Assembly: GCA_025642075.2 (NCBI GenBank)
Contig: JAODUO010000624.1
Span: forward strand, 111,001-175,000
DNA length: 64,000 nucleotides
Reading direction: 5' to 3'
Source: Ridgeia piscesae
Taxonomy: Eukaryota; Annelida; Polychaeta; Sabellida; Siboglinidae
Shown piece by piece: positions 1-46,666 of this stretch. Each line of letters begins with the position of its first letter. Within the stretch, counting starts at the first letter, position 1. A model generated the notes under the pieces. It did no database searches and was not told the origin of the DNA. It worked only from the letters and a program-made list of their open reading frames with translations. A program made the translations under genes and the position numbers.

Positions 1-7
1 CACTCAC

Positions 8-24349
<24,342 letters not shown>

Positions 24350-26053
24350 GATAGATTCGTGGGCCTGATTTCACAGGATCACAAAATCTTTAGATACACG
24401 TCAGATTACAGGCTTTAGTTTATTATATCCACGTCAATGATACAATATTTTCGTAAATATCCGAACACTTCGACCGCGGTTTGGCTGGTCAAGCCGTCAA
24501 CATTGATCGAACGTAAACAATATTAATCCGCATGCTACTCATTAAACAAGCTGAATTCGCGTTTAAGCGTGTCATTTAAAAGTCTTCATGACCACAGAAT
24601 ACTATTCATCAGCAATGGAAAATATTATCTAATGCACAATATGTCTTTATGTCCAGCTGGTTGTCAAATTCACGAACTATATTTGACGTCGGTACAACAC
24701 ACTCTCTACTGAGGCAATCGACGGAGCATCATGGCGTCTAAGAGAAATTATGGGATATGTATCATGTCACGTGGTCTAAAATCTATTTGGATATGCACGC
24801 GGTTTCATTAAATAGGGATCGTATACGCAGTGAGAAAATATTTAATCGAGCTACAACATTTGTATACAATCATTGTAAAATGCTACGAATGTACATTTAT
24901 ATTATTACCCCATTTTATACTAGGCAACATGTGTACATTTACAACTATGTTACACTTTTGAATAATTTATATATAATATTATGCATTTTTTTCTTCTTAT
25001 ATACACAGCCTGTCGATCGATAGGTGCATGTGCATTGAACATTTCAATCTGAAATAAACATAATTGTTAATATAATTTAAATAATGATGGATGTGTTAAA
25101 ATGGAGTTAATGAAAGTAACACAGCTAGCATATGGAGCTTATAGATTTACTAGAAATGCGTATCTAAACGATGAATGATGTCAAAATGTATTTTTTATTC
25201 AGATCTGTCCGACAATAGTGCCTATATCGAGGTATTGTAACCCAGTAATCTATATCTTGACTTAGATAGCAAGTTGGATACCTTTTGGTTGGTCTGGTAC
25301 TTGACAATACGACACATTTAATTATGATAGTAAGTTAATTATACTAAGTTGCATATGTACCATATAGGTCTAATTGAGTTTTCTTTTGCAAATAAAAGGC
25401 AACCGATCAGCAAATTGTTTAGGAAGAACACAAAACAAGCCGTGTGTATAGAATAACGTAACTACCCGTTACATACACAGTGTTTCACCTCTAACTACAT
25501 CATAGGGTGATATGCAGACACGTACCGGCGTATGCAGCGAAGGTTACGAACATAAATATCTAGACATGCATATAGACTGTATAAATATCTAGACCTGCAT
25601 ATAGATTAAATTATATATAATTTTCGCGAGCTGGAATATTAACACGCGTGTAGAATGTCTGCATTTTCGTACCGCTAGGCCTCTTTGGCAGCGGATTTTC
25701 CGCATTAAAATAGAAACACTACATTTGTTATCATAATTCTGAAGTGGACGCTGTCTATATCCCACTTATGCAGTTTGCTAATTCACAAGTTAATTTACCT
25801 GAGCTTTTACACGGCACGCTGACAACAGTCTCTTGCTAGGTTATAATTATGCAGGAACTGTATATTTGGGGCCTAGAGCATTCTACTTATAGCATACGAA
25901 CTGGTAAACGGTGTATAAATACTACAGTGGAGAGGGTGAATGAAAGTCGGGGTCAACCGGTCAAGAGACAGGCATCACCAAAACACATGCCCGATGCCGG
26001 CCGGGGTCAGTTAATGACATGCTGGAAAGAAACATGCACGACCGCGCACGCCG
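24350..26053. other. 5' flank and unassigned AT-rich DNA
   Basis: Holds the 5' UTR and flank of exon 1. Further right it is AT-rich with no coding signal I can support. If the distal first exon is real, everything to 55632 is intron for that isoform. Confidence 0.7.
24398..24690 (-). promoter_or_regulatory. 5' flank of PKA-C exon 1 with three CRE half-sites
   Basis: Minus-strand TGACGT half-sites occur at 24398-24403 and 24431-24436, and GACGTCA at 24684-24690 lies further upstream. They are 50-340 nt upstream of the MGN start codon. No TATA or CCAAT element is clear. Half-sites are common by chance in animal DNA. Confidence 0.3.
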
Positions 26054-26076
26054 GTACGCACGCACAAATACTAACA

Positions 26077-26160
<84 letters not shown>

Positions 26161-26286
26161 CACCACACACCAACGCGCGCGCGCGCGGACTGACGCACGC
26201 ACGCACGCACACACGCACGCGCACGACCACACACACGCGCGCGCGCGGACTGACGTACGCACGCACGTCGCACGTACGCACGCAAA
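26054..26286. repeat. compound (ACGC)n / (AC)n / (GC)n repeat
   Basis: A core of about 73 bp of pure ACGC at 26075-26147, followed by AC, CGCG and further ACGC blocks. All long frames across it (cysteine-arginine-alanine-valine or threonine-histidine-alanine-arginine repeats) are simple-repeat artefacts. Confidence 0.95.
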
Positions 26287-27274
26287 CATGAAAAACGCAT
26301 TTTATTTCGTGTTTAGACGGGGTCTATTTTCCTCCGTTTATCATTCCTTCTCATTCTTCATGCATTATTTCGTCTGCTTGATTAATTGCTGCACAATTCG
26401 CACCATCTGGAATGTGTTAGCTTGACAGCTGTATTAGCAATCGCTGTGAAAATCATGCAATAAACGATACACAATGAAGTCCTATATTGAATATAATTAT
26501 ATAGACGTCAACCTGTAGTACTAATAAAACGGGCTTTTGCATTCACCTTCCCCATCTAATCGCCATTGAAATCGCACACAACCGTAACCGCGATGAAACC
26601 CGACTAACGTTTGGGGACACCTGTGTGTTTGAGGACACCAAATATTCGCATTGTGTGCGCAAGTGAAAAGCATTTGCATAGTCTGTGAACTCGATGAAAG
26701 CCCGCTGACCACGCTTTCATCTCGCCGCCTCATCCATAACGCATTCTCTCCCCGTTTTCCACGACAGATTCCCGCTCACAATGAACGCAGGCAATACAGC
26801 CGCGGAGTGTGGCGGTCATACAGTTTGGGCAACCTGTCGTGACCGGCGCTTTCAAAAAACACCTCGACTAACACGCGCCTGCGTCACTCAACCGATTAGC
26901 GACAGATCACGCGCCGTCGTGTGTGCGACGGCGTGCAAGGAAACACAACATCGACGAGTCCATAACCACAAAAAGATGTGCGCTAAAAAAGAACGGAGAT
27001 ATACGTCATAAAACATGTAGGCCGTACATTCAATGGCAGCCACTTATAACGGACAATTATGCGAACACCGTTCGGACGAGAAGCGCACGCGCGCACAGGC
27101 GACTCGGTTGACGGATTCGCGTATTTATGGTCTATTTATTGTTTTGTTTTGTGAACTAACGGACGTAACGCCCCATCTTTTTGTCTCGCTTTTTCTTCCC
27201 CAACACTGCATTACACGTAGACCTATATATAACAAGTAAGTAAGCCAAATCGTCATATACAATTATAAAACATT
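26287..27274. other. unassigned stretch between ACGC tracts
   Basis: Mixed-composition DNA, with many CpGs between about 26550 and 27120. No coding exon can be supported. Confidence 0.6.
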
Positions 27275-27468
<194 letters not shown>

Positions 27469-28455
27469 TTTTTTATTCGTGTATGAAGACAAATATACAC
27501 GAGTTTCTAACTAAAACCTAATATCCTATATTAGCTTAAATCTGTAGAAAAAAACTATTCTTGACTATAATTATTAGCATGGGCAAATCTAGGTTACATT
27601 TTGACCAACGGAGGAGTTATACGAGATGATTTTCAGTAACTGTGACCATGCAATCAGGCTCGTGACTACAAGCTTAGATTGTGCCTTTAGCGAGGCTCAC
27701 CAAAACCCGCCCCAGACTAATGAAAACGTCCCAACAATCAAAATAGGGAACATGCACTCATATAGGTATAAGCAGAGCACCCCTGATGCAAAACACTTCC
27801 AGCTAAGCTAAACGCACGTGACTTATTATTACTGAACGCACAACGCGAGTTGGTTGGGTCTATGCCACCACGGATTAAGGATTGATATATTTTATGCTCA
27901 CTGTATGGATTATAGGGCCTACATGTTTATAAAAAATGAAAGCGTGATATAGTTTGATCTTATTGGGATTCGCAAGACACGAGGCTCGCGTCTTTTTCTG
28001 TTCTTGTTAATTTGAAAATGTAACTTTTTTTCTTTAAATCATTGGTTAAGCTTATCCGTGGTTTGTTCTACTTTATGTAATTCAACATGCTATATAGTTT
28101 ATTGTGTAATAATTATTGTATTGACAGCATACCTAATAAATCCACACCCGTGTTGACGTAGCTTAGTGTACAAACCATGGCAATACTGTCGGGCTGGAAA
28201 AGTGAATGTTAGCAACGCTATCTGGTGGAATATTAGTTGTAGTCTTGCAAGATTGAATTTATGCTTGGTTCAGTTTTGCAGATACATACGTGGCGCCACA
28301 CAGCGAATGGGTAAGGTTCGATTACCTAGGCTCCGTGACGTGGCGCCACCGTTTGACACAAAGCTTGTTAGCCGGATTCTGAGTCGTAGAGATAAAAAAA
28401 GTCCCAACTAACGCAGCATCGTCTATGACCGCTTCAGTGTATTCGGTAGGCTACA
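27469..28455. other. unassigned stretch
   Basis: No coding or repeat signal that I can support. Confidence 0.6.
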
Positions 28456-28751
<296 letters not shown>

Positions 28752-29391
28752 GAACATCTATACATGTTTTGACATGAAAGTCAAAGAACCTGCTTAAAAT
28801 GTGACTTAATTAGTTGCTCAAGAAACAAGATGGCAGGCTTCACTGTCAGTTGGTGCAGTTTGACGATACGCACGCTGGCCCTCCAAACGTCAGTATGTGG
28901 TTTGTAAAACATTATGGCGATTCTCCTACATAAGTATAATTCACCATGGTTGACAACGTACGATAAGAACTACATTTTCACACAAAGGCGCTTCAACCTG
29001 TAGTTCAAACTGACCGACAAACTAAATAGATGGTTTATTTATAGCCGATTCAAAATGACGTCATCGCCATTAATAAGGACGACCGCTCGTTTGCGTCACG
29101 TGGCTAGAACCATATCATACATCTCACTCAAAATAGTTACGGTCTTAAGTTTAAGCATGCACATGCTTGGGTAAATTAAAAGTTCAACATCAGCTGATAC
29201 CTAGCTGTTACAATATACCTGCAAGACATAAAATCCTTCGGTTTTATCTTACCTCAAGATCTTACCTCAAGACCGGTCAACAGGTGCCCAAAACTGAGCA
29301 TTGAGACCGCCTGAAGATTTATTTTCTGATGTTGCAGTTTTCTATTGATGTATTTTTTATACTTTTTATCTGGTTTGCCAAGGCTGATCTA
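28752..29391. other. unassigned stretch with a 13-bp tandem duplication
   Basis: No gene is seen. At 29248-29273 the 13-mer CTTACCTCAAGAT is repeated in tandem (second copy ending CAAGA), giving two donor-like GAGGTAAGAT sites on the minus strand. A related arrangement appears at 40372-40393. Confidence 0.6.
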
Positions 29392-29721
29392 TTATATTTT
29401 GTTATTATGTAGGTCTGGGTGACTTCTCCAATCTCTTCGGAGGCGTGACTTCAGTTCGTTTATTGTCCTGGCCTGAATTGTGTCGTCTGACAAAGAGTTC
29501 CACATTTTAACCACTCTGGTCGAGAAGTGGTGTCTGTAGCCAGTTGCTCTCTCAGTTTGAATTTTTTCACTGTGCCCTCTTGTGATACCACTGGATTTTT
29601 GGAACATCAGCTTTGATGGGGACTGTGAACATCTGCAGTCCTGGTTGATTGAGTCTATTCCTTTGACAATTTAGAAAGTCTGGATTATGTCTGTTCTCTA
29701 TCTTCTGTAGATATCAATGAC
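29392..29721 (-). mobile_element. decayed LINE (jockey/CR1-type) ORF2 C-terminal fragment
   Basis: The minus-strand reading ends with FSTRVVKMWNSLSDD and ELKSRLRRDW, the motif at the end of jockey/CR1-like reverse transcriptase ORFs. Further upstream an interrupted stretch resembles the preceding RRxRxDLIQTFKILKGID motif, with in-frame stops after RR and after QTF. It is a 5'-truncated, mutated copy with no promoter or reverse transcriptase core. Confidence 0.75.
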
Positions 29722-32304
<2,583 letters not shown>

Positions 32305-35300
32305 ATCCCACCATGCCGTTGTATTTACTATCGAAATACCCGATGCGACGGGACACCAAGTACGGTGGACTCACTTCCAAGTTGTAATTCCCTTTGTACA
32401 CACGCGTACACCCCAACGTAAACAGTGTTCGCGGCGAGGTCGGGTCTGAAGAACAGTGCGCGGTGTTTTGCGCTTGTGTTTACGCCTGCTTTGTTTGTCC
32501 ACAGGTGGTTCGGTTCGTTGACGTCAACAGCGCGTTGTGTGTTTCGCGGATATGTTCACGCCTGTCTTGGTTGTCTCGCCGGGCGTTGTGTCTGCGCTAG
32601 ATGTTTTCTTTGTGTGCTTGTGTTTATTGTCGCTGGAGTTGAGGTGTTTGTTCGCGTCTCGCGCTAATGTACCTACATTGGTTGAAGTAGCAGTGAGTGG
32701 GGAAGCACATGAACAGCCGACGGTTAGTCTGGGGTTTGGATGACAGGAGGGGTATTGCGTATATTATATATCATAATCCAGATAGATTGATTGAGAAGGT
32801 CTTTGGATATTATACCTGAGAATAAACCTGGTGGAAATCTACAACAATGCGCGGTAACTCAAAACTAATTATTGGTAAACAAACTAAATTCACCGGGGCG
32901 TATGCCTGCTATGTTCCATGCAATACCCGTCACTCGATGATGCACATAGCCGATGGCGAAGGTATTGCATACAGTCAGGTCCATTGCGGAGGGTGTCGGT
33001 GCAAACCAATAGACCACATCGCTAAGTAGACTTATAGAGACCTTCTCTAGACCGACACATGTCGCACGCACACGTCCGGACAAAGTCAAACGTCACCTAC
33101 CGTCAAACTCGTCCATTTTGCAGTCGTACGAAGAAGACAAAGCGACGCGCAGTTGGCGATGACGACAGCGCCCTAGCGTGCTCCCTAGCTCCCCGAAGCG
33201 CTATCTATTTCGAGCGAGGACTCGACGCATCCCAGGCACTCTTCCCAATAGGAACTCTGCCGTCCGACAAGGCGCATATATCAGCCCTTCCCGATCCCGG
33301 ACTTATACGCTGTTGACGTTTGCCCCGCGCCCGTGGCACGACTCCGACGAAGGCGGCTCGGCAACTGACTCAAACTCCCGGTGCAAAGCGCGCCCGGTGC
33401 ATTCCACGGAATCCGTTCGTCTCGAACGAGACTCACTGACAGGCGGCGACTGGAGACACCGAGGCCTCGCTCAAGAAACACTGACACCCGACGACTTGGG
33501 AGAGACACCGAGGCCTCGTTCAGGATTCGCTAAGACACATTACAAATAGTTAAATGCTGCGATATGATCAAAACTTTCACGTCAGTCATGGCAATGTTTT
33601 TAATCACAGGCTACATGAAAAAGATATGTTGAATTACGAATACATTTATCCTAACATAATTTGACGCGTAACGAAACCGGTTGTGACTTCACGTGCCTTC
33701 GCGTGTTTCGTATTTGTCGGATCGTTAATTATTTGTAGTTTATATGGTAATTAAAAATGCACAGACGGAAAGGGCTTCCTTTATGAAAATTCGAGAAACG
33801 TGAGGTGCAAAAAGTCTAAATGATGGAGGAGTTTTAAAGGTCACACGTGTGATCATCGCATTTCACACGTGGCGTGCTATCATGCGTACACGTACGTATG
33901 TACGTACGCACGCAAATTTGCAGTGCATATTTGTGGCAATGTTTCTAGTTGTTTGTCCGATACGTTTGCAGGAGAGTGTCACGTGTTCCTACAATTAATT
34001 CTGAATTGACAAAGTATCGTGTCGAGTTAAAGGGAAGCAGGTAGGTGAGATGGACATCTCCTGGCTCCGCCCACGCAGACGGTAACTTGATGACGCTCGA
34101 GATTATTATTCGCCCTACAGAATAACGTCGGCAGTGTTTGTAATAGACATAACTGACTTGCAGGAGTCGTGGATTTTAGAACTACGTAGCCTTTTATTAG
34201 GCACACAGTGGTTGCATTAATGTGCAACATATGTTACAGTAATAAAATACATAAAGTATATTGTCTATTTTACGATCGGAATCACGCTTTATTACACTGG
34301 TTGTAACCGGCTGGTTTTTCCATCTAAGAATTAACCTGGTTGCGTGACGAAACTCAACCATTTTGACAAGGCTGACGCCACGTGTTTACGCGCGTTTATG
34401 CGTGGAGAGGTAGCATATAGCCACGACAATAAGTAATTCTCACCAAGTCACATTCTGAACCCAATATTCGCCAGGTGGCTGGTCTAGCGGCATATTTACC
34501 GAGACTAGTGCCGCCATCTACCGGAATCTTCTAACAGAACATGTTCTGGCAACTCGGCGCAAATGATAACAATCACGTTGTAGTGATTTATAGATTTCAC
34601 TGTTTTTGTGAGTACAGCCTATTAACAGAATTAATAAATCATAAATTACACCAACGATCATTAATTGTAGGCGTTGTGTTGTGTCGCAAGTTTTAAATAA
34701 AATGTCTGCAACGTAAAACGTAACGTGAAACAATCGTAGAACGCGCGCACGGCAAATATTTCGAGAAATCGGCCCCTGCGTCGGTATTCCAACTTTTGAC
34801 GTGCACTGAAACGATCGTATATCTCATTCAATGCGACCGCTATGTTTTGTGCTTGTTCAACGATGTTGTGTTTCCTAACATTTGGTATATATTGCTATCG
34901 TGGCTGTGACGTATGGACTACCACATCCCCCCCCCCCGTCTGGGATGGGCATTTTGCCTAGTAATTTCACTAAATAATACAACGGACTATCCGAAGTTTC
35001 TCATTTGAGCGGCCATTTTGTTCAACTTGCTGGACTTTGTTGCTAAGCAAACGTGACGTCAGCTATGTACAATATTGTCACATGTGGGTGATGCGATGCC
35101 AGCAACACACGATTATGATGTATGGTAGATATGTGTGTAAGTATAATAAAACAGATACTTTTACGTTAGCGTTTTAATTATTGGGAATGTATATAAACAC
35201 GATGACATGACCTTAGCCCAACATCGAGGTCCTGCGCGACAACGCGACAACGACGACGATTATGATGATGATGATGACACCTGCATTCACATACACGCAC

Positions 35301-38300
35301 ACCAGTCGCACTCACATGCACACCAGCACTCGCACACACCCACGCAGTGTCGTGCGTATGCATGAAGCAGTGTCGTACGCGTAATGAAAGTGCAATATTT
35401 CCTGTCAACAGCGTCCACTGGGCCCGACAACCCCGCGGCATGGTCCACCCATGCTACACCCACGCGCGCTGTAGACTCTATGCCTCAGCCGTATTAACGA
35501 GGCGAAAGTGACGCAGTAATTCGACAGACTAACGACAACATAACACAACACGCACAACAAAACGATGCAGCACCAGTCTACTGCTTCTGGGTGGTGGGGC
35601 AGTTTTTCGCACCGAGGCATTTCTGGAGATTCGATCTGGGGCAAATTGCAGCTCAGCGGCGAGCAACACGCGAGCCACATTGCAATCGGCAACGTCAGAT
35701 TCAGCGGAAACTCGAAATAATGCACAGGTTGGGAAGAGGCCAACGTGTCAAATACACAGTGGAGCATGGATAATCCGGACAGTTTCGTTCGCAGTGTTTG
35801 TATCCGGTTTAACATGTTTTCTGGGTAAACGAATCATGCGCAAAACCATTTGCGGATTAAGGTTTTATTTACAAGATGGACATGTTGCAGGCGGAATCTT
35901 TCAAATTGTGAACATAGTCCCGATGTTAATAACGTAACTAATCACAGATTGGCATAGTAAAAACTTTAACAAAGAATGTAATATTTAATGACAAGATAAA
36001 ACCCAAGAGTTGGCATCCTCGCTTTTAAACCGCAAGACCTGATGATTGTCAAAACGTTTGGCGATGCGAGGTGGGCTATTCAGATGCCATTTGCATGAGA
36101 GTGAAAGGATACTCCATCCTCTTCCCAATCACATGTCCTCGATAACGTCTCTAAAGACAAGACCGAGACGGTGAAGTCCCACACAGCGGTGGTGCACCAA
36201 AACGAACACGAAAGTTGTCTCGTTTACTTCTCAAGTCAGTCCGGTGCAGCAGACCGTGACCATAAATCTTGAAATGGCGCCACGCTTCTGTCCCCGTCCT
36301 GTAGTACATCTACAAGTGGTTGAACTGGACACCGGACTAGTCTCGCTTCACCCACTCTCGCTCGGCTGAGTAACTTGCCGAGAAGATAGTCTGATGACTT
36401 CACTGGGTTTTGAATGTTATCCGTGAGAGCCTAAAAGTGCTGCCACCTCACGGGGCCTGGGCAAGTGAGGAGGCTAGTCCTGCCACAAATCCCGCTTCGT
36501 ATACAAGTGCAAATTTGTATTTCTGTTTATTTTTGTATTATATAGGATTATCTTGCGGATGTGAAGGGCTAAAACGTGTTGCCACCGCACGCAGCCTGGG
36601 TAATCGAGGCTAAAACCGGACATGTTCGCAACTGAAATATAAGTGTCAAGTCCGATAGCAGAAGAGGGTGGTCAAACTTCCTTTCGTGTCTGTCAATCGT
36701 CGAGTGAGACATTATCCGTAAAACTGAATCGTCGTTAATTTTTGAAGATTGCGACACTGTAGGCCTATAATATTTGCGTTTAGATAAAATAAAAAGGCCA
36801 CTCTTCCATAAATGATCTGTGCATTATCCGGTTTCCGAATGATCTTGTTCGGGGCTAACGGAGTTCTCCTATCTCGAATGTGTCTCAAATCCACAGAAAC
36901 GTGCAATAAACTAACATGTAGGCCTAAGCGCAAACGGTATAAACAAAATATATCGACGGGACATTGCCAATGCAGCTCGCAGCCAACTAATACGGGGACA
37001 AATTGGTTTGTCCTTGGCGGTCATCTCCAATAACGTCAGACCCGGCCAGTGATACGTGTTTAACTTGCCAGGTCACGTGCACTTTTTCTATTTTACTCGC
37101 TGGCACACATGTGCGCATGCGCACGGCGCTGTTCACTTCCGCCCGAGTGGAGACGTCAGCGGAAAAAGCTGAACGCGCATTCTAATGATTCGTTTGATCA
37201 GTTCACTAATTTAATGTTTCCTGGTTCATTGGGCTAGTTTCGCATAATTTCCGAGTGAACGATTTTTGCGGCAGCTCACTTGCGGTTGTAGTAAGGTATC
37301 GTAATGACCATTTTTATTAGTTCTATAATTAACGGTTGGATAAACAGGCACTACTGTCGGTAAGGCTTCTTATACATGTGTTAACGCGAGTTGGAAAAGC
37401 CGAAAAACAGCGGTGGTTTTCAATTGCAAATATCCGGATGTTCGTTGACAAAACACCTAACTGTTTCTTCAGGGGAAATAAATAAATAAATAACATCCGC
37501 TTTATAGAGTGTTGACTGGTTGTAATAAAACGAGAATAGCTCGTAGGAGTCGTAGTGAAATTCGATGTCGTTTTTCACTAGACAAGAAAATGGCTATAAT
37601 ATTAAGACTTCACTTGTTGACGAAATGGCGAGTGCCGATCCTGAAATAAGTGCACGGATCCCATATAGCTACGTTTTGCAAAAATCTTATTTTAGGTGGA
37701 CTGGAATTAGCAACGGTTGTCTTACAGGGATATTGAGAACTGACGACATATTTAGGCCACTAGCCGTGTCCCAGTCGGCCATCTTCACATGCCTATGCCC
37801 ACTGTCTACATACAGAGAGCCAAACAAGATGTAATTATAAACTAGGCAACTAATTCCCACTGTGGTTGTTTTGGATATACTGTTACGTCAGACTGCAGTG
37901 TTTGTGAACATTTATTATGAACATTTCATATTCTATGCAAAGTTCAAATCATGTTTGACGTCGTGTTTAATATAATGGCTGCCATTATCAAATACTTATA
38001 TTCAAAACTGATTCTCCATTGACACATTTAGTGGTTTTATCTGATAGTTGTCTCGATGAAAATGTATTCACAATATAATTCGAAGTATGTATGTAGCAAA
38101 CTAATTTTAAACCATTTCCTACCTCTACTCTAAGATTAATGAGGCGACAGGCATTCGTACTAATTAAAAATATCCATTGCATAATTTATCCTCGCACAAA
38201 TTGTATATCTCTTTTAGCACCATCATGTGTCACGCTTTTATCGTCACACATACCCTGGATAGTTATTATTGTGTCGCGTTATCGACAACATAAACAACAT

Positions 38301-39550
38301 TTTGCACCAATTCCTTTGCACTGCAAATGTGCTTGTTTTCGTATGGTGATGCAATTGATTGTAATGCAGATGCTTGCGAGCCGTCAGATTTCCCGATTTA
38401 TAGGTTCCAGGGACCGTCGTTTATACAGCCTCCGGGATAGGCTCCAATCGGTAAATTCACTCGATCCATGGTTTGCATAAGGCGACCGTATCACGTCTGC
38501 ACTTCGGACCGGCGACACACGCCGAAGACATCGGCTGGTGGTGAAGCGATGAGGTCGGGTGATTGAATATAAGACGGCCAGGGAACGGTTAACATGATGT
38601 GTCGCGTCATCACACTGCCTCATGAATCAGCCGATGTAATCAATATGACCAGTGCGAGGCGACGTTGGTCACACAGCTCGCTGAATGCAATACGTCGGGA
38701 CAAGCCACCGAGTGAGAGCCGTGGGTCAGTACGGGTCAGATCAGATAGTCACTCCTGGCTCAGTGAAGGGGTCGCAGTCACGGGCGCCGTGATTTATGGA
38801 AACAAATTAATTTGGTCCATGTCGATGAATGAATGGTCGCCGGACACCTCACGAGCGCCACCTGGCGTGGAGTGGTGACACTAAAATGGTATCTAAACAA
38901 ATTTGCCCACCTCGAAGCACAGACCGCCACTGATGTTTGCATGTCCGTTGAGACGCGAGTTTACCCCACATATAGGAGAATTAACACGACTGAACAAGCT
39001 TTAACGAAATGTAGAACAAACTTGAGTGTCAACCAGACCACAAGCACACGACTTCTGGTGGATAAAGAAATGTTTTGTTTGATTGATTGATAATTGATTG
39101 GTAATTTTATTTTCACTCGGTGACATTATTTAGTTTTCATGTTGTTCGACGGCCAACCCATTCACATGTAATTTATAACACTCACACAACATGTGATGAT
39201 ATAGTATTTACAAAGGAAACATTAAAAAGGATGTTTTATCTTGAGATGGAATTTCTGCATCCGCGTGCACAGATATGTTTTCTGAGATATTCGCCAATTT
39301 ATTGTTTAATTAAATATTCCGTTTCGTTCATTTCTAGTTCTGTAGGAATGAACACTTTCTGACAGTTAACCTATATGGGTCCTGTGTCTGGTGTCACATA
39401 ATTCTTCTAATACTATATGAGTGCAATTGTAAAACAATATATCCTTGTTTTAGTAGTACTTAAATTAGGGTGATTCCTACATCGCTCTAAAAGGTGTCAT
39501 TTCCCAACATATCGCCGCCACAGTCACTACGTAGCATTCGAATTCCATTG
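32305..39550. other. 7.2-kb unassigned stretch
   Basis: Mixed composition with CpG-containing segments. No exon that I can support. It contains a weak direct repeat at 36417-36645, short low-complexity tracts (GATGAT at 35263-35276, poly-C at 34928-34937) and several GCCATTTTG or CAAAATGGC (YY1-like) motifs. Confidence 0.6.
36417..36645 (+). repeat. two diverged direct copies of a ~95-bp element
   Basis: Copy 1 (36417-36510) and copy 2 (36548-36645) share TTATC, a CTAAAA block, TGCCACC, GCCTGGG, GGCTA and a terminal AAGTG in the same order. The divergence suggests an old dispersed repeat inserted or duplicated twice. Family unknown. Confidence 0.55.
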
Positions 39551-40335
39551 AGTGTATAACGCGTGACTAGTGTACACGTCACAGTGTGTAACACATGACT
39601 AGTGTACACGTCACAATGTGTAACACGTGACTACTGACTAGTGTATACGTCACAGTGTGTAACACGTGACAAATGTACACGTCACAGTGTGTAACACGTG
39701 ACAAATGTACACGTCACAGTGTGTAACATGTGACTAGTGTACACGTCACAGTGTGTAACACGTGACTAGTGTACACGTCACAGTGTGTAACACGTGACTA
39801 GTGTACACGTCACAATGTGTAACACGTGACTACTGACTAGTGTATACGTCACAGTGTGTAACACGTGACTAGTGTACACGTCACAGTGTGTAACACGTGA
39901 CTAGTGTATACGTCACAGTGTGTAACACGTGACAAATGTACACGTCACAGTGTGTAACATGTGACTAGTGTACACGTCACAGTGTGTAACACGTGACTAG
40001 TGTATACGTCACAGTGTGTAACACGTGACTAGTGTACACGTCACAGTGTGTAACACGTGACTAGTGTATACGTCACAGTGTGTAACACGTGACAAATGTA
40101 CACGTCACAGTGTGTAACATGTGACTAGTGTACACGTCACAGTGTGTAACACGTGACTAGTGTACACGTCACAGTGTGTAACACGTGACTAGTGTATACG
40201 TCACAGTGTGTAACACGTGACAAATGTACACGTCACAGTGTGTAACATGTGACTAGTGTACACGTCACAGTGTGTAACATGTGACTAGTGTACACGTCAC
40301 AGTGTGTAACACGTGACTACTGTACACGTCACAGT
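39551..40335. repeat. 32-bp minisatellite, about 24 copies
   Basis: Unit of 32 bp built from CACAGTGTGTAACACGTGAC and TAGTGTACACGT. Variants swap ACTAGT for ACAAAT, CACGTG for CATGTG and GTACAC for GTATAC; two units carry a 7-bp insertion (CTACTGA). The variants recur in a higher-order pattern, which implies local block duplication. Confidence 0.95.
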
Positions 40336-46306
<5,971 letters not shown>

Positions 46307-46666
46307 TATTTGACATAAAGTAGAAATATATCTGCAGAATTCGTGGCTACCACCAGTAACAGTGCTATTTATTTACAAGCACGCTTACGTCACAGTCTTA
46401 CGTTGGCCCATCGCCTCGGAGCGATGACCTATATGTAGACGTCAACAAGACCACCAGAAGAGCTCAGAAAACTGTAAACGGCCCCTTATCGACGACGCCA
46501 CTAGCATAATTCTGCTATCATCAAGCTATAGAAAGCGAACGCTTGACGAAGGAAGAATTGATTACACGAAGAGCACCGACGTCAGTGCGTCGAGAGCTCC
46601 ACAACTCCCCAGCCTGCGCGGCGGGTTAGCTGCAGGTATGGGCCGCACTGCAACGCGGCTCACCCA

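Noticed and set aside
24731..24803. Divergent plus-strand ATG (MASKRNYGICIMSRG) close to PKA exon 1
   Set aside because: Good start context, but it stops after about 24 codons and no convincing donor lies within it; no evidence of a divergent gene.
33101..33116. ATG exon reading MDEFD with donor GTAGGT, phase 1, another possible PKA first exon
   Set aside because: Good Kozak context and matching phase, but only 16 nt long; such ATG-donor pairs occur often by chance. A similar 10-nt case (MGQ) at 46402-46411 was dropped for the same reason.
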